Assembly (NCBI GenBank): GCA_964423835.1
Contig: CAYRGJ010000001.1
Span: forward strand, 169,485 to 233,484
Reading direction: 5' to 3'
Origin: JAFGCL01 sp964423835
GTDB taxonomy: Bacteria; Chloroflexota; Dehalococcoidia; UBA2247; RBG-13-53-26
DNA length: 64,000 nt
The notes under the pieces are model-generated. The model was not told where the DNA came from and searched no databases. It was given only the letters and a program-made list of their open reading frames with translations. Within the stretch, counting starts at the first letter, position 1, and each line of letters begins with the position of its first letter. Positions 23,908-33,273 of the stretch are shown here, in pieces. A program made the position numbers and the translations under genes.

Positions 23908-24318
23908 ATGGCCGTATCGAAGAGAATTGTGCTGCACTTTCCCCGGTCGTGCGCCGACCAGCCCATAGTCTACCGCCTGGTGAAGGACTATGGTCTGATG
24001 TTGAACATCCTCAAGGCTGCGGTATCGCCCAACGAGGAGGGCCTGCTGGTGCTGGAGCTATCGGGCGACCGCGACAGCTATGAGAAGGGCGTCAAGTATC
24101 TGGCCGACCTGGGTATAAGCATTCAGCCGCTCAGCCGGGACGTCTATCGCGACGACGCGCGATGCACCCACTGCGGGGCCTGCGTCACCGTCTGCCCCAG
24201 CGGTGCCTTCGTGGTGGAGGGCCCCAGCCGGAAGATCAAGTTCCTGGACAAGAAGTGCATGGTCTGCGGCATGTGCATCAGGGCCTGCCCTCCGCGGGCC
24301 ATGGAAATGCGCATCTGA
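23908..24318 (+). CDS. NIL-domain ferredoxin, partner of the DUF39 protein
   Basis: Residues 1-75 of this 136-residue protein form a NIL/ACT-like domain. The C-terminal half carries two 4Fe-4S binding motifs, CTHCGACVTVCP and CMVCGMCIRACP. In Methanosarcina the equivalent protein supplies electrons for, or handles sulfur in, homocysteine formation. It starts 15 nt after the DUF39 gene. Confidence 0.93.
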   Translation: MAVSKRIVLHFPRSCADQPIVYRLVKDYGLMLNILKAAVSPNEEGLLVLELSGDRDSYEKGVKYLADLGISIQPLSRDVYRDDARCTHCGACVTVCPSGAFVVEGPSRKIKFLDKKCMVCGMCIRACPPRAMEMRI

Positions 24319-24321
24319 CGT

Positions 24322-25059
24322 ATGCCCGCTTATGAGCCCAGATTCTACCGTGACTGGAGGCGGGACAGGGACCTGATCTCCTTCGCCGTGACGGTGAAGG
24401 AGTCTGACCTGTATATCCGCGCCACGCGCAACCTCCACCGGAAGGCGCTGCGGGTGCTGCTCAAGCACCGGGCCGCGCTGGAGGAGTACGCCGGGCGGCA
24501 CCCCGGGTTCCTGACTGCCCTGGCGCCGTTGCCGGCGGGCGCGGACGCGCCATTCATCGTGAAGGACATGGCCGCGGCGGCGGGGAAGGCCGGCGTGGGC
24601 CCCATGGCCGCGGTGGCCGGCGCCATCGCGGAGCACGTAGGCCGGGAGCTGCTGCCCTTCAGTCGCGAGGTGATCGTGGAAAACGGCGGAGACATATTCC
24701 TGCGGACGAGGAAGCCGCGCTCCATAGGCATCTTCTCCGGCGTATCATCGCCCTTCAGCGGCCGGCTGGCCCTGCGGATCGAGCCCGGGGAAACGCCACT
24801 GGGCATCTGCACCTCCGCCGGTACCGTCGGGCATTCGCGGAGCTTCGGGCGGTGCGACGCCGCCGTGCTGGTCTCGGCGTCGGCCTCCCTGGCCGATGCC
24901 GCGGCCACGGCAGTGGGCAACCTCATCCAGTCGGCGCAGGACATCCAGAAGGGCATCGACCTGGCCAGGGGCCTGGACGGCATCAGGGGCGCCGTCATCA
25001 TCAAGGATGACCGAATCGGGGTCTGGGGCGACATCCGGCTGATCGAAACCAGGGCGTGA
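24322..25059 (+). CDS. UPF0280 (COG2122) protein of the homocysteine trio
   Basis: The 245-residue protein has the UPF0280 signature: an AAVAGAIAEHVGREL helix, VENGGDIFL, and CTSAGTVGHSRSFGRCDA. The family is structurally ApbE/FMN-transferase-like and is linked genetically to homocysteine synthesis in anaerobes. Its exact reaction is not settled. It begins 4 nt after the ferredoxin stop and is followed 4 nt later by the desulfurase, so the operon is continuous. Confidence 0.88.
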   Translation: MPAYEPRFYRDWRRDRDLISFAVTVKESDLYIRATRNLHRKALRVLLKHRAALEEYAGRHPGFLTALAPLPAGADAPFIVKDMAAAAGKAGVGPMAAVAGAIAEHVGRELLPFSREVIVENGGDIFLRTRKPRSIGIFSGVSSPFSGRLALRIEPGETPLGICTSAGTVGHSRSFGRCDAAVLVSASASLADAAATAVGNLIQSAQDIQKGIDLARGLDGIRGAVIIKDDRIGVWGDIRLIETRA

Positions 25060-25062
25060 CGC

Positions 25063-26223
25063 ATGCAGAGGATCTACCTGGACCACGCCGCCACCACCCC
25101 GGTCGACCCCCGGGTGCTGGAGGCCATGCTGCCCTACCTGGGGCGCAGCTTCGGGAATCCCTCCAGCATCCACTCCCTCGGCCTGGAATCGAGAAGGGCC
25201 GTGGCGGCGGCCAGGGAGCAGGTGGCCACACTGATCGGCGCCGGCGCGGACGAGATCGTCTTTACCTCGGGCGGGACCGAGGCCGACAACCTGGCCATCA
25301 AGGGAGTGGCCGCGGCCAACAGCCACCGTGGCCGGCACATAGTGACCACCCGCATTGAGCACCATGCCGTGGAAAGGTCGTGCCGGTACCTGGAGGAGCA
25401 GGGGTTCACCGTGACCTGCGTGGGCGTGGACCCGCACGGCCTGGTTGACCCCGGGGACATCGAAAAGGCCATCACCGGTCAGACCATTCTCATCTCGGTG
25501 ATGCACGCCAACAACGAGGTGGGCACCATCCAGCCCCTGGAGGAGATCGGGCGGCTGGCCAGGGCCAGGGGGATCTGCTTCCACACAGATGCGGTGCAGA
25601 CGGTGGGGCACATCCCGGTCAGGGTGAACGAGCTTGGCGTGGACCTGCTGGCCATATCCGGGCACAAGCTCCACGGACCCAAGGGCGTGGGCGCGCTGTA
25701 CGTCCGCCAGGGGACCCGCATATCCCCGCTGATGCACGGTGGCGGCCAGGAGCGGGGCCTGCGCTCCAGCACTGAGAACGTTCCGGGCATTGCCGGCCTG
25801 GGGCGGGCCGCCGAGATCGCCGGAGCCGAGATGGCCGCGGAGATGCCGAAGCTGGTCGGGCTGCGCGACAGGCTGGCCAGGGGCATCCTGGAGAGTGTTC
25901 CCCAGGTCCGCCTCAACGGCCACCCCCTCCGGCGGCTCCCGAACAACGTCAATGTCAGCGTGGCCTCCGTGGAGGGGGAGTCCCTGGCGGTGAGCCTGGA
26001 CCTGGAAGGGATGGCCGTCTCGACCGGGTCGGCCTGCAGCTCAGAGACCGGAGACGCGTCGGCCGTCCTGACGGCCATGGGCGTGCCCGTGGAGCTGGCC
26101 CGGGGGTCCGTGCGCTTCAGCCTGGGCCGGGAGACCACGGATGTGGAGATCGATCGCGTTCTGGAGGCCTTTCCCGGAATCGTGGCCAGGCTGCGGGCCA
26201 TATCGCCACTCTGGAACAGGTGA
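25063..26223 (+). CDS. Cysteine desulfurase (NifS/IscS-like)
   Basis: This 386-residue PLP enzyme removes sulfur from cysteine as a protein persulfide for iron-sulfur cluster or cofactor assembly. PLP lysine K202 is in ISGHKLHGPKG, the active Cys C325 is in STGSACSSE, and GGTEADNLA and HANNEVGT are conserved. It is the last gene of the sulfur operon. No IscU/NifU scaffold is adjacent. Confidence 0.93.
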   Translation: MQRIYLDHAATTPVDPRVLEAMLPYLGRSFGNPSSIHSLGLESRRAVAAAREQVATLIGAGADEIVFTSGGTEADNLAIKGVAAANSHRGRHIVTTRIEHHAVERSCRYLEEQGFTVTCVGVDPHGLVDPGDIEKAITGQTILISVMHANNEVGTIQPLEEIGRLARARGICFHTDAVQTVGHIPVRVNELGVDLLAISGHKLHGPKGVGALYVRQGTRISPLMHGGGQERGLRSSTENVPGIAGLGRAAEIAGAEMAAEMPKLVGLRDRLARGILESVPQVRLNGHPLRRLPNNVNVSVASVEGESLAVSLDLEGMAVSTGSACSSETGDASAVLTAMGVPVELARGSVRFSLGRETTDVEIDRVLEAFPGIVARLRAISPLWNR

Positions 26224-26229
26224 GCCGTC

Positions 26230-27141
26230 ATGACCAGCCACACGCATGGCCGCAGCTCCGAGGGCAACCAGCGGAGGCTGATGGCGGCCCTGACCATTAC
26301 CGCCGTGATGACCCTGGTGGAGCTGGCGGGGGGGATCCTGGCCAACTCCCTGGCCCTGCTGGGAGACGCCGGCCACATGTTCACCGACACCCTGGCCCTG
26401 GGGCTGGCCATCGCCGCCGTCTCTCTGGCCCGCCGGCCGGCCAGCCAGACCCGGACCTACGGTTTCTACCGGGCGGAGGTGCTGGCGGCCCTGGCCAACG
26501 GCGCCTTCCTGCTGGCCATCTGCGGCCTGATATTCTACCGGGCTTACCAGCGCTTCGTGGAGCCGGCCGAGGTCAAGGGCGGCTTGATGCTGGGGGTGGC
26601 CGCCATCGGGCTGGCGGCGAACCTGGCCGGGATCCTCATCCTGCGGTCCGCCAGCCGCCAGAACCTCAACGTCAGAGGCGCGTTCCTGCACATGTGGGGC
26701 GACACCATATCCTCGATGGGGGTGATCCTGGCTGGCGTCATAATACTGACCACCGGCTGGACCATCGTCGACCCCATCATCAGCATCTTCATCGGGCTGA
26801 TCATACTCAGGGGGGCCGCGGGCCTGGTAATGGAGTCCAGCGACATCCTGCTGGAGGCGGTGCCCCGTCACCTGGACGTGGCCCAGATCAGCGGCGCTCT
26901 CAGGGAGATCCAGGGCGTGAAGGACGTCCATGACATGCATCTTTGGACCATCACCTCGGGCATCTACGCGCTGAGCTGCCACCTGCTCATCGAGGACCTG
27001 ATGGTGAGCGAGAGCGCCCGCATAGTGGAGGAGGTCAACCGGTTGCTGGACAGGCGCTTCGGCATCGGCCACTCGACGCTCCAGCTGGAGTGCCAGGAAT
27101 GCGGCAGCGGCCCGGTCTGCCGCCTGTCCAACCAGCACTGA
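26230..27141 (+). CDS. CDF-family zinc (divalent cation) efflux transporter
   Basis: The 303-residue protein has six TM helices. The two metal-site motifs HMFTD (helix II) and HMWGD (helix V) give the HxxxD signature of ZnT/CzcD-type exporters, which export Zn2+ in exchange for protons. The soluble cytoplasmic tail has an ALREIQGVKDVHDMHLW domain and ends in a Cys/His-rich tail (CQECGSGPVC) that could sense metal. It starts 7 nt after the desulfurase stop. Confidence 0.92.
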   Translation: MTSHTHGRSSEGNQRRLMAALTITAVMTLVELAGGILANSLALLGDAGHMFTDTLALGLAIAAVSLARRPASQTRTYGFYRAEVLAALANGAFLLAICGLIFYRAYQRFVEPAEVKGGLMLGVAAIGLAANLAGILILRSASRQNLNVRGAFLHMWGDTISSMGVILAGVIILTTGWTIVDPIISIFIGLIILRGAAGLVMESSDILLEAVPRHLDVAQISGALREIQGVKDVHDMHLWTITSGIYALSCHLLIEDLMVSESARIVEEVNRLLDRRFGIGHSTLQLECQECGSGPVCRLSNQH

Positions 27142-27165
27142 GCCCGGGGCCCGGCAGGTTTCCTG

Positions 27166-27171
27166 TATAAT
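27166..27171 (+). promoter_or_regulatory. -10 element TATAAT before the YHS gene
   Basis: A perfect TATAAT lies 57 nt before ATG 27229. No good -35 hexamer is found at 16-19 bp. Confidence 0.35.
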
Positions 27172-27228
27172 GGGATTGCCGCACCCGTATCCGCCATGCC
27201 GCTCGCTGTCGTGAAGGAGGGAAAGCAG

Positions 27229-27381
27229 ATGGCCAAGGACCCGGTGTGCAACATGGATGTGGATGAAAAGAAGGCTCCGGCCACTGCCGAGTACAAGGGG
27301 AAGACCTACTACTTCTGCGCCCCCGGATGCAAGAGGGCCTTCCTGCAGGACCCGGAGAAGTACCTCAGGCGGACGGCGTGA
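27229..27381 (+). CDS. YHS-domain metal-binding protein
   Basis: The 50-residue protein is one YHS domain: DPVCNMDVD, then YKGKTYYFCAPGCKRAF. The Cys pair and the aromatic core are kept, so it probably binds a metal such as zinc, copper or silver. GAAGGAGGG precedes ATG 27229. Its position after the CDF exporter suggests a metal-handling function. Confidence 0.85.
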   Translation: MAKDPVCNMDVDEKKAPATAEYKGKTYYFCAPGCKRAFLQDPEKYLRRTA

Positions 27382-27509
27382 AGGCTGCTGTGCTTCTTGC
27401 AGTCTGCAGGAGCCAGGAGAAAGGGGCCAGGAAACAGCCCGTCGCGTCCGGCCTGATCCGGGAGGGATTCGGCCTGGTGGAGCCGGGGGACCCCATCGAG
27501 GTGAAATAG
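27378..27509 (+). pseudogene. Probable MOSC-domain gene with central deletion
   Basis: The 43-codon frame starts at GTG 27378, overlapping the YHS stop. Its first 30 or so residues (VLLAVCRSQEKGARKQPV and after) look like the N-terminus of small MOSC proteins of molybdenum-cofactor metabolism. The last residues (GLVEPGDPIEVK) look like the usual MOSC C-terminus. The central hundred or so residues with the catalytic Cys are missing. It precedes fdhD by 8 nt, consistent with an old molybdenum-cofactor pair. It could instead be a genuine micro-protein. Confidence 0.5.
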
Positions 27510-27517
27510 CGGCGGCC

Positions 27518-28360
27518 ATGGACACCGGGGAGACGGCGCGGCGCTCGCTGGAGCAGGGCGCGGAGAGGGTCCGCCTGGTGCGGATCGAGGGGGGCACCTC
27601 CATCCAGGCCGAGGAGCTGGTGGTCCGGGAGTCCTCCCTCACCGTAGTGCTGGACCGGCAGGAGCTGGCGACCATGCTGTGCCTGCCCGCAGACCTCAAG
27701 GCCCTGGCGGTGGGCTTCCTCTTTTCCGAAGGGTTCATCAAGAGGCGGGATGATATCGCGAAGATCGCCGTCGACAACCGCAAGAGCATAGTGCGGGTGG
27801 AGACCAGGGAGGGCCGGGGTCCTGACCCGGAGGTGCTCAGACGGCGCATTATCACTTCGGGGTGCGGGAAGGGCGCGTCTTTCTATCGCCTGGCCGATGC
27901 CGCCGCCGGCATCGCCATCAACTCCGATTTCACCATGGCGGCCGCTGATGTGCAGGCCCTGGTGGACGAGTTCCAGCAGGGGTCGGATCTGCACCGGGTG
28001 ACCCGGGGCGTGCACAGCGCCGCTCTCTGCGGGTCCCGGGAGATAATCATGTTCGCCGATGACGTTGGGAGGCACAACACCATAGATCGGATCGTGGGCC
28101 GGTGCCTGCTGGAGAACGTGCCCGCCGCCAGCCACGGCCTGATATTCAGCGGCCGCATCTCCTCGGAGATGCTGCTCAAGGCGGCCCGGGCGGGCATCCC
28201 GGTGGTCATCTCCGTGGCCTCGCCCACGAATGTGGCGGTGCGGATGGCCAGGGAAATGGGGATGACGGTGGTGGGGAGAGCGCGGGGCACCAGCCTGAAC
28301 GTGTACTCTGGAGACTGGAGGATAGTGATCGATGAGGGACAGCCGTCAAGAGCTGATTAG
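27518..28360 (+). CDS. fdhD: FdhD-family formate dehydrogenase sulfurtransferase
   Basis: The 280-residue protein belongs to the FdhD family, which sulfurates the molybdenum/tungsten cofactor of formate dehydrogenase. The catalytic loop is TSGCGKGAS with a single Cys (C116), as in many non-proteobacterial FdhDs. TRGVHSAAL and FADDVGRHNTIDRIVG are the cofactor-binding signatures. The ATG 27518 is in frame with a much longer open frame that only shadows the YHS gene. It overlaps nadA by 29 nt. Confidence 0.92.
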   Translation: MDTGETARRSLEQGAERVRLVRIEGGTSIQAEELVVRESSLTVVLDRQELATMLCLPADLKALAVGFLFSEGFIKRRDDIAKIAVDNRKSIVRVETREGRGPDPEVLRRRIITSGCGKGASFYRLADAAAGIAINSDFTMAAADVQALVDEFQQGSDLHRVTRGVHSAALCGSREIIMFADDVGRHNTIDRIVGRCLLENVPAASHGLIFSGRISSEMLLKAARAGIPVVISVASPTNVAVRMAREMGMTVVGRARGTSLNVYSGDWRIVIDEGQPSRAD

Positions 28361-29246
28361 CCGCATACGCGAGCTCAAGCAGCAGAGGAACGCCGTCATA
28401 CTGGCGCACAACTACGAGCTGGGCGAAGTCCAGGACATCGCCGACTTCGTGGGCGACTCGCTGGAGCTGGCCCAGAATGCGGCCGGCACCGGCGCCGACG
28501 TCATCGTCTTCTGCGGCGTTCACTTCATGGCGGAGACGGCCTCCATTCTCTGCCCCGGCAAGCTGGTGCTGCTGCCGGTACTGGAGGCGGGCTGCCCCAT
28601 GGCCAACATGATCACGGCCGCGGCCCTGCGCGAGCTGAAGAAGCAGCACCCGGGCGCCACGGTCATGTGTTATGTCAATACCACGGCCGAGGTGAAGGCC
28701 GAATCCGACATCTGCTGCACGTCCGCCAACGCCGTGGCCCTGGCGCAGAACCTGGAGGCGAAGGAGATCATCTTTGTGCCGGACCAGTACCTGGGGCACT
28801 ACGTGTCCACGAAGACCGGGAAGCCCATGATACTGTGGCCGGGCTATTGCCCCACTCATGACCGCATCAGGGCCGAGGACATCGAGAGGATGAGGAAGGC
28901 CTACCCCCGGGCGGAGGTAATGGTGCACCCGGAGTGCCGCCCCGAGGTCAGCGCCATGGCCGATTTCGTGCTCAGCACCGGGGGCATGATCCGGCACTGC
29001 CGCAGCACCAGCGCCACCCAGATAGTGGTGGGCACGGAGATGGGCATTATCTACCGGCTGCGGAAGGAGAATCCGGACAAGCTGTTCATCCCGGTCTCCG
29101 AGCAGGCCATCTGCCCCAACATGAAGATGATCAGCCTGGAGAACGTCCTGGCGTCCCTGGAGGGCCTGTCGTACGAGATCAGGGTCCCGGAGGACATCCG
29201 CATCAGGGCCAAGAGGGCCGTGGACAAGATGATCCAGGTGAGCTAG
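28332..29246 (+). CDS. nadA: Quinolinate synthase A
   Basis: This 304-residue iron-sulfur dehydratase condenses iminoaspartate with dihydroxyacetone phosphate to quinolinate, the NAD precursor. Cluster ligands are C88 (AGCPM), C173 (GYCPTH) and C261 (AICPNM). LAHNYE, GDSLELA and VHPECRPEV are the substrate motifs. No nadB or nadC is adjacent. Length matches the short clade of thermophiles and anaerobes. Confidence 0.95.
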   Translation: MRDSRQELISRIRELKQQRNAVILAHNYELGEVQDIADFVGDSLELAQNAAGTGADVIVFCGVHFMAETASILCPGKLVLLPVLEAGCPMANMITAAALRELKKQHPGATVMCYVNTTAEVKAESDICCTSANAVALAQNLEAKEIIFVPDQYLGHYVSTKTGKPMILWPGYCPTHDRIRAEDIERMRKAYPRAEVMVHPECRPEVSAMADFVLSTGGMIRHCRSTSATQIVVGTEMGIIYRLRKENPDKLFIPVSEQAICPNMKMISLENVLASLEGLSYEIRVPEDIRIRAKRAVDKMIQVS

Positions 29247-29259
29247 GCCCGTCGCCGCG

Positions 29260-31407
29260 ATGGATATCCTGGACATACTTAACCCGGCCCAGCGCCAGGC
29301 CGCCGAGACCATCGAAGGACCCCTGCTGATACTGGCCGGCCCGGGCAGCGGCAAGACCCGGGTCATCACCCACCGCATCGCCTACCTGGTCAGGGTGGTT
29401 GGCGTCAACCCCCGCCGCATTATGGCGGTGACCTTCACCAACAAGGCCGCCAGGGAGATGAGGGAGCGGCTGCAGCTGCTGCTGGCGGGCTCCATCGAGC
29501 ACCTGTCGGTGGGCACCTTCCATGCCACCTGCGCCGCCATCCTGCGCCGTGACGGCCAGGCGATGGGCCTCAGCCCCAGGTATGCCATCTACGACGACGA
29601 AGACCAGATCAATCTCATCAAGCGCAGCCTGCAGGAGCTGGGGATCGACCCCAAGCAGTACCCGCCGCGGACGTTCCAGAACGCCATCAGCAGCGCCAAG
29701 AGCCAGCTGGTCAGCGCCGAGGGCCTGGCGCTGCGGGCGCGCAGCTACTTCGAGGAGGTGGTCTCCCGGGTCTATCGCCAGTATGAAACGCTGCTGGGGC
29801 AGAGCCAGGCCCTGGACTTCGACGATCTGCTGATGAAGGCCTGGCAGCTGTTCGAGAAACACCCCGACATCCTCGACAGGTACCAGTCGAGATACCTGCA
29901 TCTGCTGATCGACGAGTTCCAGGACACCAACGTCACCCAGTATGCCCTGGCCCGGCAGCTGGCCGCCAGGCACCGCAACATCTGCGTGGTGGGTGACCCG
30001 GACCAGTCCATCTACTCCTGGCGCAACGCCGACCTGCGCAACATCCTCAACTTCGAGCGGGACTACCCCGAGGCCAGGGTGGTCCGCCTGGAGCAGAACT
30101 ACCGCTCCACCAAGACCATCCTGGAGGCGGCCCATCAGGTGGTCTCCGTCAACCGGGACCGCAAGGAGAATGCCCTCTGGACCGACAACGAAGAGGGCCT
30201 GCCGGTGCGCGTGGTGGAGACCTTCAGCGAGTCCGAGGAGGCGCAGTTCGTGGTCAGCGAGATCGACAGCCTGCTGCGCCAGGCCGAAGCCAGGCCCATG
30301 GATTGCGCCGTGATGTATCGCACCAACGCCCAGTCGCGGGCCCTGGAGGAAGCCTTCGTGCGCTACGGCATGCCCTACCAGGTGATCGGCTCGGTGCGCT
30401 TCTACTCCCGGCGCGAGATCAAGGACGTCATCGCCTACCTGAAGCTCATCCACAACCCCTGGGACTCGGTCAGCCTGGCCCGCATCATCAACGTGCCGCC
30501 GCGGGGCATTGGCCAGAAGACCCTGGACGAGCTGCAGCGGTGGGCCGGAGGGCTGGGTCTGCCCCTGTATACCGGCCTGCAGCGCCTGGCCGAGGACCGC
30601 TCCGGGGCTCCCTTCGGCGCCCGGCCGGCGCAGGCGCTCATCGGCTTCCACAACATGATCGAGGAGCTGGCGCGGAAGAGCCGTGAGGCGGGCGTCGTGG
30701 ACCTGCTGGACGCTGTGCTGCAGGCCTCCGGCTACAAGAACCACACCCTGGAGCAGCCCGACGGCGATGACCGGTGGGACAACATCCTGGAGCTGCGGGG
30801 CATTGCCGGCCAGCCGAAGTACCAGAACCTCCAGCCTCCCCAGGGCCTGACCCAGTTCCTGGAGGAGGTCAGCCTGTTCTCCGACACCGATGAGCTGGAC
30901 GAGAAGAAGGACCTGGTGACCCTTATCACGCTGCACCAGGCCAAGGGGCTGGAGTACCCGGTGGTGTTCATCGTGGGCATGGAGGAGGGGGTGCTGCCGC
31001 ACATCCGGTCGTTCGACGACCCGGCCCAGATGGAGGAGGAGCGCCGCCTGTGCTACGTGGGCATGACCCGGGCCAAGAACCGGCTGTACCTGGTGCGGGC
31101 TTTGCGCCGCAGCCTGATGGGCGGCACTAATGCCAATCCTCCGTCGCGCTTTCTGAAGAACATCCCGGCGAAGCTGGTGCAGACCACGGGCCTGTTCGGA
31201 GAGGAGCCGAAGCCGCCGCCGCGCCCCAGAGTGGTGAACGGTGGGGACTTCTCGGCGGGGGACCACGTGGAGCACGCCAAGTTCGGCAAGGGCGTGGTGG
31301 TCAGCTGCACACCGGTGCGGGATGACCAGGAGGTGGTGGTTGTCTTCGACGGGGCCGGCATCAAGAAGCTGCTGCTCAGCCTGGCCCAGCTCAACCGGCA
31401 GGGCTGA
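29260..31407 (+). CDS. pcrA: UvrD/PcrA-type superfamily 1A DNA helicase
   Basis: The 715-residue 3'-5' helicase works in repair and replication-conflict resolution. Motif I is LAGPGSGKT, Ia is TFTNKAAREMRERL, II is LIDEFQDTN, III is VVGDPDQSIYSWR, IV is LEQNYRSTKTIL, V is LITLHQAKGLEYPVVF, and VI is ERRLCYVGMTRAK. The C-terminal region (about 645-715) has the DHVEHAKFGKGVVV Tudor-like tail typical of PcrA. It begins 13 nt after nadA. Confidence 0.93.
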   Translation: MDILDILNPAQRQAAETIEGPLLILAGPGSGKTRVITHRIAYLVRVVGVNPRRIMAVTFTNKAAREMRERLQLLLAGSIEHLSVGTFHATCAAILRRDGQAMGLSPRYAIYDDEDQINLIKRSLQELGIDPKQYPPRTFQNAISSAKSQLVSAEGLALRARSYFEEVVSRVYRQYETLLGQSQALDFDDLLMKAWQLFEKHPDILDRYQSRYLHLLIDEFQDTNVTQYALARQLAARHRNICVVGDPDQSIYSWRNADLRNILNFERDYPEARVVRLEQNYRSTKTILEAAHQVVSVNRDRKENALWTDNEEGLPVRVVETFSESEEAQFVVSEIDSLLRQAEARPMDCAVMYRTNAQSRALEEAFVRYGMPYQVIGSVRFYSRREIKDVIAYLKLIHNPWDSVSLARIINVPPRGIGQKTLDELQRWAGGLGLPLYTGLQRLAEDRSGAPFGARPAQALIGFHNMIEELARKSREAGVVDLLDAVLQASGYKNHTLEQPDGDDRWDNILELRGIAGQPKYQNLQPPQGLTQFLEEVSLFSDTDELDEKKDLVTLITLHQAKGLEYPVVFIVGMEEGVLPHIRSFDDPAQMEEERRLCYVGMTRAKNRLYLVRALRRSLMGGTNANPPSRFLKNIPAKLVQTTGLFGEEPKPPPRPRVVNGGDFSAGDHVEHAKFGKGVVVSCTPVRDDQEVVVVFDGAGIKKLLLSLAQLNRQG

Positions 31408-31514
31408 TGCGCGCCTTCGGTGCGGCGCGGCGCGCCTGGGGCGCCCAGTGACAGGGCCAAGCCCTCAGCGATCGCGCGGTCTGATTCGCCTGGTGCTGCC
31501 GGGCAGCCGGCGCC

Positions 31515-32261
31515 CTAGGCGTGGCGGTCCAGGAGCAGCTGTATCTCCGCCGTCTGGACCCGCCCGTTCTTGCTGCTGACGGTCCACTGGCGCTGCAGCC
31601 AGGCCAGCGCCTTCCGGGTGTCGCTGGCCACCCTGGCCTTCTCGGAGTGCTCCACCCGGTACTTGAAAAGCCAGTAGGTAAACTCCTTCTTCTCCATGAG
31701 TGACATGGAGTCTCCCCCGGCGTATCCGCGCTGGCCTCTGAAGAGGGCCAGCAGGTCCGCCATGCCGGCTTCGTAGATGCGCCGCCAGGCCTCGTCCTCA
31801 ACGCGCTGTCCCAGGACCAGGGTGAGGTGGCCGTTCTCCTTCAGGACCTCGTCTTCCACCACGGACAGGAGGGCCTCCTCCACCACCACCCCGTAGAGGT
31901 AGTTCAGGTAGGCCCGGTACTTGACATCCCCGATGATCTGGCGGAACTCACCCGGGGCCAGGTCCATGGGCGGCGTGGCGGCGAAGAGCAGGTCCAGCTT
32001 CTCGCCCTCGGGCACCAGGCCCTCAACCTCCTGGCAGAGCCTCTCCGCCAGCGTGAGCCAGTCGAAGGCCTCCCCCCCGATCAGGTACCGGTAATGGCGG
32101 CCTTCGTGTATCTCCTCGGCGCTGCCCCAGAGGCCGATGGCTTCCAGCAGGGCCACGTACCAGTTGCGCCCCATGGAGATGGCCTCCTTCAGGTGGAGGA
32201 TGGCCTCCCTGTCGGCAGCAGTGCGCGGCAGCGTCCTCTCAGCAGCCTGGGTCATGGCCAC
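31515..32261 (-). CDS. Conserved hypothetical helical protein
   Basis: The 248-residue protein is soluble and almost entirely alpha-helical with many Glu, Arg and Trp residues (for example GRHYRYLIGGEAFDWLTLAER). No catalytic motif or family is recognised. GTG 32261 and ATG 32255 are alternative starts. It is convergent with the helicase gene, and a 107-bp GC-rich spacer separates their ends. Confidence 0.55.
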   Translation of the reverse strand: MAMTQAAERTLPRTAADREAILHLKEAISMGRNWYVALLEAIGLWGSAEEIHEGRHYRYLIGGEAFDWLTLAERLCQEVEGLVPEGEKLDLLFAATPPMDLAPGEFRQIIGDVKYRAYLNYLYGVVVEEALLSVVEDEVLKENGHLTLVLGQRVEDEAWRRIYEAGMADLLALFRGQRGYAGGDSMSLMEKKEFTYWLFKYRVEHSEKARVASDTRKALAWLQRQWTVSSKNGRVQTAEIQLLLDRHA

Positions 32262-32371
32262 ATTCTAGCACAGGGGGCAAGGAGCGGGAAGCGACTTTCA
32301 GCCCTGCTGCGGGACGAGACGATGACCAGGACGGGTGTGGCCGCTGTCCGCCTCGCGGAGGAGAATCCCTC

Positions 32372-33139
32372 TCAGGCGAGAGGTCCGGCAGCGGTGTCGT
32401 GGCCCTGAGGCACCGAGGAGGAAAGCAGCTCCCTGAGCCGCCTGGCGTTCCGGATGGCGCAGGCCTGCGTGTCGTTGTTGAAATAGGCGTAGACGGCGGA
32501 GAGGCCCTGGCCGAGCCTGGCGATCCTGCCGGCCCAGGACTGCAGTTCCCCGTCCGAGTAGCAGCTGTAATAAAGGCCGGTGCTGCCGTGAAACCGCACG
32601 TAGGCGAAATTGGCTGTGCTCACCAGCGGCGTGGTGGTCCCGGGGAGATCGTAGACGCAGAAGGCGGCGCGGTGGCGGCGCAGCAGGGCATAGACCGCAT
32701 CATCGAACCAGGAGTCGTGGCGGAACTCGAATACATGGGAGAGGTCCTCAGGAAGCAGCGCCAGGAAGGCCTCCAGCAGGGCGTCGCTGCGCTTGAAGTC
32801 AGGCGGGAGCTGGTACAGCAGCGGGCCCAGCTTGTCACCCAGCAGCCGCGCCCGCGAGACGAATGTCCGCAGCGGTTCCCCGGCATCCCGGAGCCTCTTG
32901 AGATGGGTGATGTAGCGGCTGACCTTCAGGGCATAGATGAAGCCGTCGGGGGCCCTCTCCCGCCATGTGCGCAGTGACTTCTCCGAGGGCAGGCGATAGA
33001 AGCTGTAGTTGAGCTCCACGGTGGAGAAATGCCGGGCATAGTGGCTGAACCACTTCGTCTTCGGGATATCCGGCGGGTAGAACCGGCCGCGCCAGTCATC
33101 GTACATCCAGCCCGAAGTGCCCGCGTGCAGCCTCGCCAT
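32372..33139 (-). CDS. DUF72 family protein
   Basis: The 255-residue protein belongs to DUF72, a TIM-barrel family of unknown activity. It begins LHAGTSGWMYDDWRGRFYP and contains FSTVELNYSFYRLP, YALKVSRYITH, FEFRHDSWF and YAYFNNDTQACAIRNA, all conserved in the family. ATG 33139 is chosen because AAGGA lies 8 nt upstream; ATG 33148 is possible. Confidence 0.85.
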   Translation of the reverse strand: MARLHAGTSGWMYDDWRGRFYPPDIPKTKWFSHYARHFSTVELNYSFYRLPSEKSLRTWRERAPDGFIYALKVSRYITHLKRLRDAGEPLRTFVSRARLLGDKLGPLLYQLPPDFKRSDALLEAFLALLPEDLSHVFEFRHDSWFDDAVYALLRRHRAAFCVYDLPGTTTPLVSTANFAYVRFHGSTGLYYSCYSDGELQSWAGRIARLGQGLSAVYAYFNNDTQACAIRNARRLRELLSSSVPQGHDTAAGPLA

Positions 33140-33273
33140 GCGGCCCATCCTTGAGGTCAGGCTAACATGCCGGGCAGGAGGGGTCAATCAATCGCCTGGG
33201 CAGGGGCCGCCGCCCGTGAGCAGGCGGCCATGATCAGCAGAACGGGACGCCGCCGCGGCGGCAGCGGTCTGCG

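Noticed and set aside
29203..31275. 690-codon open frame antisense to the helicase gene
   Set aside because: It mirrors codon bias of the helicase gene, has low-complexity His/Leu/Gly-rich sequence and no ribosome site. The same applies to long antisense frames at 22189-23937, 26041-27855 and 38847-40709.
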